Below are positions 16,329 to 24,153 of a DNA stretch of 64,000 nt, piece after piece (position 1 is the stretch's first letter; the number at the start of each line of letters is the position of its first letter). The notes under the pieces are model-generated. The model had not been told where the DNA came from. It ran no database searches and saw only the letters and a program-made list of their open reading frames with translations. Both the position numbers and the translations under genes were made by a program. The DNA comes from a virus. The stretch is from positions 1 to 64,000 of IMG/VR virus record IMGVR_UViG_3300035665_000023. One strand, written 5' to 3'.

Positions 16329-16775
16329 GTGAAAACCATTTTTGAAACACGTTTCGCGAAAGTTGGCGAAACATCCTCGCATTACCAATCAGCAAGGATT
16401 ACGTCTTCCGCCGCCGCTTGCCATTGGGCGAAGCACTGCCTGGGCGAGTATTTCAGCGACAAGCTGGATCAGGAGGAATTCCTGATCGCGATTTTAGATA
16501 CGAAATTTTTCGTTCGTCGCGTCGTCCGCATCACTCGCGGGACGTTGGACGCGAGCTTAGTTCACCCCCGCGAAGTCTTTAGGCCCGCAATTGCAGATGC
16601 GGCCTCGGCGATTTTGTGCATCCACAATCATCCCTCAGGAGATCCCACGCCAAGCCCCCAGGACCACCAAATCACCGAGCGCCTGCGAGAGGCTGGGCGA
16701 ATCTTGGGTATTAACGTCCTCGATCACATTGTGGTGGGCGATTACGCAGTATCGTTGGCGGAGGTGGTATCGTGA
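16329..16775 (+). CDS. RadC-like JAB/MPN-domain protein
   Basis: A 148-residue protein with GTG start after AAGGAG. The JAMM metal site is clear: HNHPSGDPTPSPQD (His99, His101, Asp near 112), followed by the RadC-typical ITERLREAGRILGINVLDHIVVGD. The N-terminal helix-hairpin-helix of full RadC is missing, as in short phage and plasmid RadC-like proteins. First gene of the plus-strand early operon; its stop overlaps the next start (GTGA). Putative role in DNA recombination or anti-restriction is known only loosely for this family. Confidence 0.85.
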   Translation: MKTIFETRFAKVGETSSHYQSARITSSAAACHWAKHCLGEYFSDKLDQEEFLIAILDTKFFVRRVVRITRGTLDASLVHPREVFRPAIADAASAILCIHNHPSGDPTPSPQDHQITERLREAGRILGINVLDHIVVGDYAVSLAEVVS

Positions 16776-17116
16776 ACCTCGAACAATTCGTGAGTGCATA
16801 CATTGCATGCGCTTTGTGGTCTTCAGTCGACGAAAATTGCGAGCCGCTAGATCTGTACTCACCTGACGACATCGACCCGCAAACCCTTGAGGTAATGCGG
16901 TCGGACTGCAAAGACTTCATTGAGTCCAATGCGGACCTCCTCAAGGGTCTCGACCCAGAGCAATGCGGGCATGACTTTTGGCTGACCAGGAACAGGCACG
17001 GCGCTGGGTTCTGGGATCGAGGCCTTGGAGATGTTGGTCAACAGCTCACTGAGGCATGTCGACCATACGGCGAATTCAACCTCTACGAAGCTGAAGGGGT
17101 GATCCATGGCCAGTAA
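16772..17116 (+). CDS. Conserved phage hypothetical protein
   Basis: A 114-residue protein with GTG start overlapping the previous stop. It carries FWLTRNRHGAGFWDRGLGDVGQQLTEACRPYGEFNLYEAEG, a run (LTRNxHGAGFWDRxLG) I recognise from many phage hypothetical proteins. Acidic, soluble. Function unknown; early-operon position. Confidence 0.75.
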   Translation: MNLEQFVSAYIACALWSSVDENCEPLDLYSPDDIDPQTLEVMRSDCKDFIESNADLLKGLDPEQCGHDFWLTRNRHGAGFWDRGLGDVGQQLTEACRPYGEFNLYEAEGVIHGQ

Positions 17117-17372
17117 GATCAAACAACTCAAAGAGGCTATTCGACATCCGTACTCGTGGCCAGGAGGCTACGAGATCTCTGCCATCATGTCAGATGGTGG
17201 CGTTCTCTGCATGAAGTGCTGCAAGGAGAACTTCAGCAACATCGTGGATAGCACCAAGAAGGACATTCGGGACGGTTGGAAACTCGAAGCGATCGACTGC
17301 ATCTGGGAGGGCGATTGCAACTGCGATCAATGCGGAAAGAGCGTGGTAGTGTACCCGAGCCACGAAGAGTAG
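17106..17372 (+). CDS. Small zinc-ribbon-like phage protein
   Basis: An 88-residue protein (WPGGYEISAIMSDGGVLCMKCCKENFSNIV...DGWKLEAIDCIWEGDCNCDQCGKSVVVY). Two Cys pairs, CMKCC and CNCDQC, fit a small metal-binding fold found in phage early proteins. Overlaps the upstream gene by 11 nt. Confidence 0.7.
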   Translation: MASKIKQLKEAIRHPYSWPGGYEISAIMSDGGVLCMKCCKENFSNIVDSTKKDIRDGWKLEAIDCIWEGDCNCDQCGKSVVVYPSHEE

Positions 17373-17440
17373 CGACGTTGCGAGGGTGAGGGGCTGATCT
17401 TTTCGCCCCGATCCCCCGCGACGTTGCGGGTGTGTTATGT

Positions 17441-17468
17441 GTTCTAGCTGCCCCGCAAGGGCAAGGAG
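17441..17468 (+). promoter_or_regulatory. Second copy of the GTTCTAGCTG hairpin leader
   Basis: GTTCTAGCTGCCCCGCAAGGGCAAGGAG matches the leader at 16291-16320 apart from the loss of one base on each side of the stem: GCCC-CGCAA-GGGC replaces GACCC-CGCAA-GGGTC. The compensating change on both sides of the stem supports selection for the hairpin before AAGGAG. Confidence 0.6.
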
Positions 17469-17470
17469 AA

Positions 17471-18295
17471 ATGACGATGGTGACCAAGACAAGAAAGCTT
17501 ATCAAGACCAAGGCCGAGCGCATGCTCGCGGACAAGTTGGATTTTCGGGGGAAGTACCTCGATTCGTTGTTGGCCAAGGCGTTGCAGAATCTGAAACTGG
17601 AATCGCCACTGCCCGACGCAGCAAGCTACCTGCGCGCGATGAAGCGACGGCGCGCCGAGCGGATCAAAGCGAAGTGGGGAATGGGAGTCCGCGCATTCGA
17701 GCGACTGCGCGAAAAGGGCAGGCAAATCCTCAGGGATTTTAGCACTGGTTATTCTATGGGCGAGTGGAAAACGATTGAGATTGGCGGGGAGGTTTTTCTG
17801 CGGGTTGACAACACTCGCGAATACGCCACTTCGTCGCGGTACAAAGCAACTCATGGCGACTTGACGATCAGAATCGACCTGCTCAGTCTGCGCAAGATCG
17901 AGCGCATACAAGGTGTGTGGACAATTCGTCGGGCAGGAAATCGCGCCAGTTGGTTGCAAAGCGAAAGCAGCAAGAACCGCTACCGCATCCGATGGGTACA
18001 CGGATTTCTCGTTGGCGCATCGCATGGAGCTAGTATCGAGGAGTGCCGAGCGCTCGAGGAAAAGAAGGCGATCCGAACCGACGAGGGAGAGATCAAACGC
18101 CTGGATCGATTCGTCGGTCTCCAAGACAGAGTGACCGCAGGAGCCTGCGAAGCTGGCGTACTGGCGTTTTGCCAGCGCCACAACCTGGATCCGAGCATGG
18201 GCTACCGTATGGATTACCTTTTGCAATTGGACGACCCAACAGCCAAGCCTTACATCGGAATATTGGCGCGACGGCTCGCACGTAGCCGGGCATAA
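17471..18295 (+). CDS. Hypothetical basic protein
   Basis: A 274-residue, Arg/Lys-rich protein starting MTMVTKTRKLIKTKAERMLADKL after AAGGAG. The N-terminal third is helical and basic; the middle (EWKTIEIGGEVFLRVDNTREYATSSRYKATHGDLTIRIDL) looks beta-rich. No family recognised. It follows the duplicated hairpin leader and so may share post-transcriptional control with the RadC-like gene. Confidence 0.7.
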   Translation: MTMVTKTRKLIKTKAERMLADKLDFRGKYLDSLLAKALQNLKLESPLPDAASYLRAMKRRRAERIKAKWGMGVRAFERLREKGRQILRDFSTGYSMGEWKTIEIGGEVFLRVDNTREYATSSRYKATHGDLTIRIDLLSLRKIERIQGVWTIRRAGNRASWLQSESSKNRYRIRWVHGFLVGASHGASIEECRALEEKKAIRTDEGEIKRLDRFVGLQDRVTAGACEAGVLAFCQRHNLDPSMGYRMDYLLQLDDPTAKPYIGILARRLARSRA

Positions 18296-18330
18296 CACAA
18301 CATCCAACAACCACAATGGAGGATCTTAAA

Positions 18331-18561
18331 ATGAAGATAGGAACGCGATTAGTGATTAGTGACCCAGATACGATACTAACCGGCGCGGAGGTCGTTGTGA
18401 CTGACACGATACGCGAAGGTCGGTATTTGTGCCAAATTGTCAAATTGCCACAGTCTGACAAATTCAAGAAGTCAGGGAGTTTCTTATTTCATCTCGGTCG
18501 GCAAGTTTACGTTAGCAATGGACAGTACGAACAATCGCCACAACAAGGAGAAAAGCAATGA
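18331..18561 (+). CDS. Small hypothetical protein
   Basis: A 76-residue protein (MKIGTRLVISDPDTILTGAEVVVTDTIREGRYLCQIVKLP...), beta-rich, resembling an SH3-like small fold by pattern only. Start at 18331 is preceded by GGAGG. Ends overlapping the next gene (ATGA). Confidence 0.6.
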   Translation: MKIGTRLVISDPDTILTGAEVVVTDTIREGRYLCQIVKLPQSDKFKKSGSFLFHLGRQVYVSNGQYEQSPQQGEKQ

Positions 18562-18905
18562 CCACAGCAACCGCAATAAGCGAAGCGCGTACGATGGCCG
18601 AACGACTGCTAAGGCTCGATCCCTCGGGAGGGCGCGTGTTTCTGGGTGCCAATGCTCAGAATGGAGTCAGCCATGAAAACTACTCAGTTGACTACTTTGC
18701 CGACAATTCAATATTGATTTGGGCTAAGGGTGAGGGTTGCATCGTCCTTGATGGTGCCCAAACGTACTATCGCGATACGGTTGAGCACCTTGCGCGATGC
18801 CTTGGGACATTTACCAAGGCCGAGCGCGCGGCCATGATCGGCGGCAAGTCGAAATGGATTGATGGCATCCATTGGAGCGCGGACGGCGAATGCATCGGAC
18901 TGTAA
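18558..18905 (+). CDS. Hypothetical protein
   Basis: A 115-residue protein starting after AAGGAGAAAAGCA. SVDYFADNSILIWAKGEGCIVLDGAQTYYRD and LARCLGTFTKAERAAMIGGKSKWIDGIHWSADGECIGL give a mixed alpha/beta protein. No family recognised; early-operon position. Confidence 0.65.
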   Translation: MTTATAISEARTMAERLLRLDPSGGRVFLGANAQNGVSHENYSVDYFADNSILIWAKGEGCIVLDGAQTYYRDTVEHLARCLGTFTKAERAAMIGGKSKWIDGIHWSADGECIGL

Positions 18906-18993
18906 CCACGCTACGTTTCGGGATCGCGCTCTGGTCTGGCCAGGGCGCATTCCTGCAACGTCGCAGGAACACAACACCACAAGGAGATTTATT

Positions 18994-19302
18994 ATGGCAA
19001 GGGCAGCAAGTGTATTCTGGGAAAACAATCAGCCGATCAAGCCGATGGGACCGTCACCAGTTGAGCAGAGGCAAGCCGAACTACCCAAGGGTGATGGTGA
19101 TTGGCCTGGAGCTGAACACGTTTGGAGGAAACTCCAAGAGGCAAGCCACTACCTTGCGAAGAACAAGCATACTTATCTCAGCGCGGATCATGTCGAGTGC
19201 ATGGCAGCAATGGGAAGTGGGCATGAAGAAACAATGAAACACCAGTTATCCATCGCCTACGCATACTCATGGGCGACACCCGAACACGAGGCTGCACTGT
19301 GA
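18994..19302 (+). CDS. Hypothetical protein with upstream hairpin leader
   Basis: A 102-residue protein (MARAASVFWENNQPIKPMGPSPVEQRQ...) with start after AAGGAG. A perfect hairpin TTCCTGC-AACGTC-GCAGGAA (18950-18969) lies in its leader, repeating the theme of stem-loops before ribosome sites in this operon. No family recognised. Confidence 0.65.
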   Translation: MARAASVFWENNQPIKPMGPSPVEQRQAELPKGDGDWPGAEHVWRKLQEASHYLAKNKHTYLSADHVECMAAMGSGHEETMKHQLSIAYAYSWATPEHEAAL

Positions 19303-19520
19303 GAACCATCACACTGTCTGAATACGAAGCAATCCATCCCGATAACCGGGGGACATGGACGACCGAACGAACGGATCTTCCTGACTGGGATAGCATCCGC
19401 GACCAGTACATCGGCAAGCGAACGATGATGGCGGGCGACGGTACTTGCTCGCTGTTGATCGAAGGGCTTAGCTTCGAGATCATCGAGGACGGTAAACAAT
19501 CAGGGGAGGAAGTATCGTGA
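19299..19520 (+). CDS. Small hypothetical protein
   Basis: A 73-residue protein read from GTG at 19299, which overlaps the previous stop. RTITLSEYEAIHPDNRGTWTTERTDLPDWDSIRDQYIGKRTMM... suggests a small beta protein. No family recognised. Confidence 0.6.
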   Translation: MRTITLSEYEAIHPDNRGTWTTERTDLPDWDSIRDQYIGKRTMMAGDGTCSLLIEGLSFEIIEDGKQSGEEVS

Positions 19521-19687
19521 AAAAATGGATTTTGGTGGTCGCAATTGTGTTGTCCTGCGGTTGCGCTGGGCAACGAGCCAGGGTAGTAGTCACGAGGGTC
19601 AACGGTGAGCCTTCGGTGAGTTTTGAGTTTGAGAAGGAGACTGGATGTGAGCAAAGCAATCTACAGGATCACGCAAGAGCGAATTGA
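19517..19687 (+). CDS. Small putative lipoprotein
   Basis: A 56-residue frame with GTG start overlapping the upstream stop: (M)KKWILVVAIVLSCGCAGQRARVVVTRVNG... The basic N-terminus, hydrophobic core and VLSC / CGC lipobox-like site fit a lipoprotein signal peptide. It overlaps the next gene by 41 nt. In an early operon this could be a superinfection-exclusion lipoprotein, but nothing beyond the signal supports that. Confidence 0.55.
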   Translation: MKKWILVVAIVLSCGCAGQRARVVVTRVNGEPSVSFEFEKETGCEQSNLQDHARAN

Positions 19688-20009
19688 AAACGGAGTGGTA
19701 ACAAGCGGGCGTATCGCGTCGGCTGAAAAGTGGGCACATGCCTATCGCAATATCCTGGGGGATGTATGGCAACGCGACGTCCTGATCGCAGCCTTACTGA
19801 TGCATGAAATGGAATGTACATTCGATGGGTGCTGCGAAACGCCAGAGGAATTAGCCACGGAAGAAGATCGTTTGGCAGCTATCAAGCAACTGTTGGGCAC
19901 GATGGGAGATCATGCTTTCGATTCTGAGGAGCTGCAGCGCCTGCTAAAGTACGAAGAAGAAATCAGATCTGGCAAGTATGCTGATGAACTTGACGATGAA
20001 GACGAATAG
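19647..20009 (+). CDS. Hypothetical acidic protein
   Basis: A 120-residue protein from GTG at 19647 after GAAGGAGA. Helical; MECTFDGCCETPEELATEEDRLAAIKQLLGTMG in the middle and an acidic tail (YADELDDEDE). Last gene of the plus-strand early operon, facing the thermonuclease gene. No family recognised. Confidence 0.65.
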   Translation: MSKAIYRITQERIENGVVTSGRIASAEKWAHAYRNILGDVWQRDVLIAALLMHEMECTFDGCCETPEELATEEDRLAAIKQLLGTMGDHAFDSEELQRLLKYEEEIRSGKYADELDDEDE

Positions 20010-20097
20010 TCAGATTACACTATGTGCCTCCTCCACTCCCCTCGTGCAGCCCTCAGCAAGCTGCGGCGCAAGCCTACGCGGGGGGGGTGGGCTTTTC

Positions 20098-20421
20098 TCA
20101 CCACTGCTTTTCAATTGCGTGACCTGCTTCGACGATCATCTGGTTAATGGTCTTGCCTTGGGTCTGCCGAAATTCTCCCAGGTAGCGACCGTACTTCTCT
20201 CGCCGATCCTTGACCGTCTCCAGCGTCCATTCACTCTCCACCGGCATCGCATCAATCAGCCAGAGACGCGCCGCCTTGCCCTCTGCGGTATTCATTTCCG
20301 GCGCATCAATGCCAGCCAACCGCACCCGCATGTTGAGCCTGATGTCAAATCCAAGATCGGTCGCAACGTCAACGGTATCACCGTCGATTACCTTTAGGAT
20401 TGCGCATTTGTACTGATACAT
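20098..20421 (-). CDS. Thermonuclease (SNase) family protein
   Basis: A 107-residue protein. CAILKVIDGDTVDVATDLGFDIRLNMRVRLAGIDAPEMN contains the hallmark DGDT and RLxGIDxPE motifs of staphylococcal-nuclease-like enzymes, with the later YGRYLGEF segment. It is shorter than a full nuclease and lacks a signal peptide, so it probably acts in the cytoplasm on DNA or RNA. The start at 20421 overlaps the resolvase stop (TAATG), after GGAG. Confidence 0.87.
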   Translation of the reverse strand: MYQYKCAILKVIDGDTVDVATDLGFDIRLNMRVRLAGIDAPEMNTAEGKAARLWLIDAMPVESEWTLETVKDRREKYGRYLGEFRQTQGKTINQMIVEAGHAIEKQW

Positions 20422-20873
20422 TAGATTCTCCATTCGTTCTTTGTGGCTTCGTTGTCAAACGCAGTAACCGCGACAGCCAGCGCAGACCACAAGTGATTGG
20501 AAACACCATAACACGGGCCTGGATCACGCTTCGTTCCGACAGCGCCAACCTTATCTATCAACGCTTGTCTTACATTTGGATCTTTTGCGCGAGCTGTACC
20601 GCACAGGTGCAATTTGATGTCGCGTCTGGGGATTAGCCGCATCCAACTAGCGACCTGATGCAGCCTCCCGATCTGCAACACCGTTTGGAACACCTCACGA
20701 CCAACTGGCATTCCGAAACATTCGACGATCTCGCAGGCAATTGGAAAGCACGTTTGTCCGGTGATCGCTTCGATTGCGTTTTCCGTGTGGAGATTTTCGC
20801 ATCGAACCACACGAACTCCATCGAACCATACCAACGCATGTTCACTTGGCCCAGGATCGATCCCGATAATCAT
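20421..20873 (-). CDS. RuvC-like Holliday junction resolvase / RNase H-fold protein
   Basis: A 150-residue protein. MIIGIDPGPSEHALVWFDG is a RuvC-type first strand (Asp6); EIVECFGMPVG supplies a Glu; SALAVAVTAFD near the end supplies late acidic residues. Size fits phage RuvC-like resolvases that process recombination intermediates before packaging. ATGA overlap with the upstream gene and TAATG overlap with the nuclease gene. Confidence 0.82.
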   Translation of the reverse strand: MIIGIDPGPSEHALVWFDGVRVVRCENLHTENAIEAITGQTCFPIACEIVECFGMPVGREVFQTVLQIGRLHQVASWMRLIPRRDIKLHLCGTARAKDPNVRQALIDKVGAVGTKRDPGPCYGVSNHLWSALAVAVTAFDNEATKNEWRI

Positions 20874-21058
20874 TTCAACAGCCTTTCCATAACCGCTCTC
20901 ATCTCCTCGCACAGAATTTCCGGCATCCGTGTGATATTGTGCAGCCGTTTGATTTCGTAAAAAGCTAGCTTGAATGCGGTATCTGCATCTGCACCGCCAT
21001 CAAATTGCCTCATTGCGGCGCGTTCGATGACAATTTCAATGATGTGCTCATCATCCAC
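20870..21058 (-). CDS. Small hypothetical protein
   Basis: A 62-residue protein read from GTG at 21058, which follows GGAGAG at good spacing inside the end of the upstream gene. VDDEHIIEIVIERAAMRQFDGGADADTAFKLAFYEIKRLHNI... is helical. Lies between the loader-like and resolvase genes. Confidence 0.6.
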   Translation of the reverse strand: MDDEHIIEIVIERAAMRQFDGGADADTAFKLAFYEIKRLHNITRMPEILCEEMRAVMERLLK

Positions 21059-21665
21059 CTGACTCTCCAATCAGTTTCACGATTGATGAGGATACGCCAA
21101 TTGACCGAACGGACTGCTCGGACAACTTGGCTCGCTCCGGTTCGCACCGAATCAATCTCGGCACCGGCGCAACAAGTTTGCCGTCTACGACCTCCTCCTC
21201 AGACAACCCAGGGACTGGCTTGGCCAATTCCGTAGAAATCCCAGATGCCGCAAACGACTGGTACGCTTTCAGAAATTCCTGCCGCACCCACTTTTCTTCC
21301 TCCGCGCCGGAGAAACGAGAGCAGAAATTCGGCCAACCTCCCAAATTGCGCATAACGGCGTTACAGACCTTGTCCTGAAAGTCGATGGTTTTGTAGCATC
21401 CATGCCTCAGCGCTCGCTGTACGTCATTCCAGGCGGCTACAGAGCGATCTTCTGCCGATGTAGACTTTCCGACCAGCTTTCGAAGGTCGTAAGGCTTGGG
21501 CAGCACGCTCCGCTCCCTGATCGCCAGCAACACCGCTCTCTGAAGGTCGTCAACACTCAAATCCGCCAGCCCCATCAGGTAGCCGTCGTATGAGGCTTCC
21601 GTTGCTTCAACGCCGAACGCTTTGTGGAGCGCGGCGATCGTGGTACGAAAATCTTTGATGTTCAT
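21051..21665 (-). CDS. Replicative helicase loader-like protein
   Basis: A 204-residue protein (MNIKDFRTTIAALHKAFGVEATEASYDGYLMGLADLSVDDLQRAVLLAIRE). The N-terminal helical part resembles phage G39P-type helicase-loader/inhibitor domains, and NLGGWPNFCSRFSGAEEEKWVRQEFLKAYQSF matches the pattern of phage replication accessory domains. Start at 21665 overlaps the upstream stop (ATGA). It would deliver the host helicase to the origin-bound initiator encoded next door. Assignment by pattern and context. Confidence 0.7.
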   Translation of the reverse strand: MNIKDFRTTIAALHKAFGVEATEASYDGYLMGLADLSVDDLQRAVLLAIRERSVLPKPYDLRKLVGKSTSAEDRSVAAWNDVQRALRHGCYKTIDFQDKVCNAVMRNLGGWPNFCSRFSGAEEEKWVRQEFLKAYQSFAASGISTELAKPVPGLSEEEVVDGKLVAPVPRLIRCEPERAKLSEQSVRSIGVSSSIVKLIGESGG

Positions 21666-22411
21666 TCCAGCCCCTCCAGTAATCCCATGCTGTTCCGCCA
21701 ACGCTCCTCAAATCTCTCGCCTGCTGAGTCGGTGTTTTCGTCCCGAATCTGCGCGAAGGTCTTCTTCTGGTCTGATCGCTGCCATGCTGCACGATCGTCT
21801 TCCCACCTTTTGCGATTCAAAAACGTTGCGGGCATGCAGGAAAACTCGCCAGAGCCTAGCGGACTTTCGCCGTATTCCCTCGCCGATTCAATCAGTACCT
21901 CAGCCGAGACGAGTTTGACCGCTTTTTGCCAAGCCTTCGCAGCCTCTGCTTTATTCACTCGCCGCACTTGTGGGTACGCATTCCAAAACGCCTCAAACTC
22001 TTCGGAATACTTTTTGACGGACGCTTCTCCAGCACTTTCTTTTGGCTTTTTTGCTTTGGGTTTTTCGTTTGGTTGCCGTTCTAAGAGCCCATGCTTGCGA
22101 AGCAAGGCAAACACTGGATTGTGCGCTCGGCAAGACTCGGAAATTTTTCCGTACTGATATTCGATGAACTTAACTACGCACCATTTTTTACCGCCCGCCA
22201 AGGATATGAGCCGAGTGTCGCACGCCTTGCAGAAATCCCCCCAGTCGACCGCGACACCAATTTGAAAGTTGGCCAAATCCTCGTCTATTTCAAGCACTCC
22301 CGCTGCATCGCATTTATCGAGCATGTACATCCAAGCCAACTTGTACTCCGGTCGCAAAGAGCGAAACCACTTATCGTCCCATTTCAGCGTCTCGGTGAAT
22401 CGCTTGGCCAT
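21662..22411 (-). CDS. Phage replication initiator (replisome organizer-like)
   Basis: A 249-residue protein. MAKRFTETLKWDDKWFRSLRPEYKLAWMYMLDKCDAAGVLEIDEDLANFQIGVAVDW is the classic N-terminal winged-helix pattern of phage replisome organizers (KWxDxWFRxLxPExKLxWxYxLDxCDxAG). A Lys-rich linker (PNEKPKAKKPKESAG) leads to a C-terminal helical domain (EEFEAFWNAYPQVRRVNKAEAAKAWQKAV), as in proteins that recruit helicase. Together with the loader-like gene it forms the initiation module. Confidence 0.85.
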   Translation of the reverse strand: MAKRFTETLKWDDKWFRSLRPEYKLAWMYMLDKCDAAGVLEIDEDLANFQIGVAVDWGDFCKACDTRLISLAGGKKWCVVKFIEYQYGKISESCRAHNPVFALLRKHGLLERQPNEKPKAKKPKESAGEASVKKYSEEFEAFWNAYPQVRRVNKAEAAKAWQKAVKLVSAEVLIESAREYGESPLGSGEFSCMPATFLNRKRWEDDRAAWQRSDQKKTFAQIRDENTDSAGERFEERWRNSMGLLEGLE

Positions 22412-22422
22412 TTGCGTCCTTC

Positions 22423-22824
22423 CTACCGAACTTCAAGTGATTGACTCTGAAAAACGTTCGGTGCCTCACCTCGCCACCAGTCCCGAGTATCCTCGCGCTC
22501 TGGATCCGTTTGGGTCCAAGATCGCCTAAGATAAGGCGCTGTTACCTTAACAACACGGCTTGCCTCGTAGACCGTTACCGTCCAGCTTCCACCGCAGCGA
22601 ACAGGCAGATCCTGCTGCGTGGAAACCATTCGCCACCCCCAGTTGTGCCGCTTGCCGTTGTCCTCATCCATGTACCGCCACGCGATCACTTGGACAAACA
22701 CCGGCTTACACTCGCGATCGTACACCGTGTTCAACTCCAGCATGTCCATCGAGTGTTGCTCGGCGATGTCAACGTCGTTTCCGAAGCAAGCTGAAACGAA
22801 AAGTAAAAGTGGCGTCCGTGCCAT
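22423..22824 (-). CDS. Hypothetical protein downstream of the CRISPR array
   Basis: A 133-residue protein starting MARTPLLLFVSACFGNDVDIAEQ at 22824, after GGAGGTG; a longer frame would read back through the array. The hydrophobic N-terminus ending in VSACFG could be a lipoprotein signal. The rest is W/R-rich (AWRYMDEDNGKRHNWGWRMVS). It begins 24 nt past the degenerate end of the array on the same strand and may be co-transcribed. No family recognised. Confidence 0.6.
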   Translation of the reverse strand: MARTPLLLFVSACFGNDVDIAEQHSMDMLELNTVYDRECKPVFVQVIAWRYMDEDNGKRHNWGWRMVSTQQDLPVRCGGSWTVTVYEASRVVKVTAPYLRRSWTQTDPEREDTRDWWRGEAPNVFQSQSLEVR

Positions 22825-22847
22825 GCGGCACCTCCGTGTTGTGTGTT

Positions 22848-23598
22848 TTGCATCGTGTTTTAGTTCTTCGCTACGGTATGGTCTGCGTCTTGCGTCTTTC
22901 TTTGGTAGTAACGCCGGTGGATTGCATCGTTCTTTGGTCCTTAAATTCACTGCGGTTTCGGCGGATTCCCAGCACAATCGTTGTAACCTCGGTTCTTGCA
23001 TCGTTTTTTGGTTGTTAAATTCGCGAAGGTCTGTTCCTTTCGTCTGCTCATCTACTCACCTCCTCTGCATCGCTCTTTGGTCTTTTAATCCGCTGCTGTG
23101 TCAGCGTCCACTTTACAGAAGTTGCGCTCTAACCTTGCATCGTTTTTTGGTTGTTGAGTTCACTGCGGTCATTCAACCCCCAAAATGAAATGTCTGCACT
23201 TGTCACCTTGCATCGTTCTTTGTTTATTAACTTCACTGCGGTGGTTCAGGTTTCCGGTTTTCGGGGATCAGCCTCTTGCATCGTTCTTTGTTTATTAACT
23301 TCACTGCGGTACTGATCGTCACGCGATGAAAAGCGAGAAGCCAGTCTTGCATCGTTCTTTGTTTCTTAACTTCATTGCGGTCCAGCAATTTATCCCGAAT
23401 TAGCCGTCTACAGTCTACTTGCATCGTTCTTTGTTTATTAACTTCACTGCGGTGTGAAGACAAGGTGGAGTTACTCGAATGGGCTGTTGCTTGCATCGTT
23501 CTTTGTTTATTAACTTCACTGCGGTCAAGATGAAGCGAGCGACTGACGAGGTCTTTGTGCCCCTTGCATCGTTCTTTGTTTCTTAACTTCACTGCTAT
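22848..23598 (-). CRISPR. CRISPR array, about 12 repeats of 36 nt
   Basis: The plus-strand repeat begins CTTGCATCGTTCTTTGTTTA and ends TTAACTTCACTGCGGT. Well-formed repeats start at 23207, 23275, 23346, 23418, 23490 and 23563; diverged ones start at 22921, 22995, 23064 and 23134; two broken ones lie at 22848-22877 and 22890-22918. Spacers between full repeats are 33-38 nt and all different. Divergence increases toward 22.85 kb, so the leader side is at 23.6 kb and the array is read on the minus strand, like the effector gene upstream. In that direction the repeat ends GAACGATGCAAG. It has no strong internal stem. The repeat at 23563 is altered at its leader-facing end. Confidence 0.92.
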
Positions 23599-23600
23599 AG

Positions 23601-23630
23601 CCCTACGTTTCCATAAACGAAAACGCAGGG
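23601..23630 (-). promoter_or_regulatory. Hairpin at the leader end of the CRISPR array
   Basis: On the minus strand CCCTGCGTTT, a 10-nt loop and AAACGTAGGG form a 10-bp stem with one G-U pair, ending 3 nt before the first repeat. No U-tract follows. It may be part of the leader, a processing signal or a guide-RNA element. Confidence 0.55.
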
Positions 23631-23659
23631 TTCAAATCACCTTTCGCGAGAGGCTAGAG

Positions 23660-24091
23660 TTAGACCCTGGCTCCCACACATAAGCTCAACGTCTCTTTGA
23701 GGCTTGTGTTCTCGACACGTAGCCGCTCGCATTCCTTCTCAGCGGCGATACACTTTTCCTTCCACGAAGGCACAAGACGCTCTCGCGGCTTCTTATCCAT
23801 TTCTATCGTCTCAGCGATGAGGTCTCGGATGTTGTGCCTTGTCCAGTCATTGCGATCTGGATGCGCTTTTAAAACTGCGTGTAATGTCAAAAACGATGCA
23901 GCAGTATCGCTCAACTCCTCATCTAGGAAATCGAGTTCATTGGTTCCGTGCTCTGCGTGCCATGCCCGAAAGTCCTCGTCTTCGTAGCAATCCGACAGGA
24001 GAGCGACTCTGTCGAATAGCAACTCGCTACCCTTCTTGCGCAACTCCCTCGCTTCGTGCATTTTGAGTTCCCATTTTTTTGCTCTTGCCAT
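23660..24091 (-). CDS. Unrecognised protein between Cas12-like gene and CRISPR array
   Basis: A 143-residue protein starting MARAKKWELKMHEARELRKKGSELLFDRVALLSDCYEDEDF after GAGGAG. Acidic middle (GTNELDFLDEELSDTAASFL), then a C-terminal coiled coil (KEKCIAAEKECERLRVENTSLKETL). It sits between the effector-like gene and the array on the same strand, the position of a CRISPR accessory gene, but no Cas1, Cas2 or Cas4 features are present. A helical DNA- or protein-binding role is possible. Confidence 0.65.
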   Translation of the reverse strand: MARAKKWELKMHEARELRKKGSELLFDRVALLSDCYEDEDFRAWHAEHGTNELDFLDEELSDTAASFLTLHAVLKAHPDRNDWTRHNIRDLIAETIEMDKKPRERLVPSWKEKCIAAEKECERLRVENTSLKETLSLCVGARV

Positions 24092-24153
24092 TTTGTAACT
24101 CCTCGTAAAACGTTCGATAAACAACACAACACTTACAAACTGGGAGCCGCCGC

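Noticed and set aside
17444-18316. 290-residue minus-strand frame
   Set aside because: It is the antisense shadow of the 17471-18295 gene, which has a good ribosome site and sits in a co-directional operon.
20010-20097. Terminator between convergent early and replication operons
   Set aside because: A weak GC-rich stem near 20070-20095 followed by TTTT is visible, but the stem is too short and ambiguous to list as a terminator.
22848-23598. Repeats as plain tandem repeats or replication iterons
   Set aside because: Regular 36-nt repeats with unique spacers of 33-39 nt and a Cas12-like gene upstream fit a CRISPR array better.
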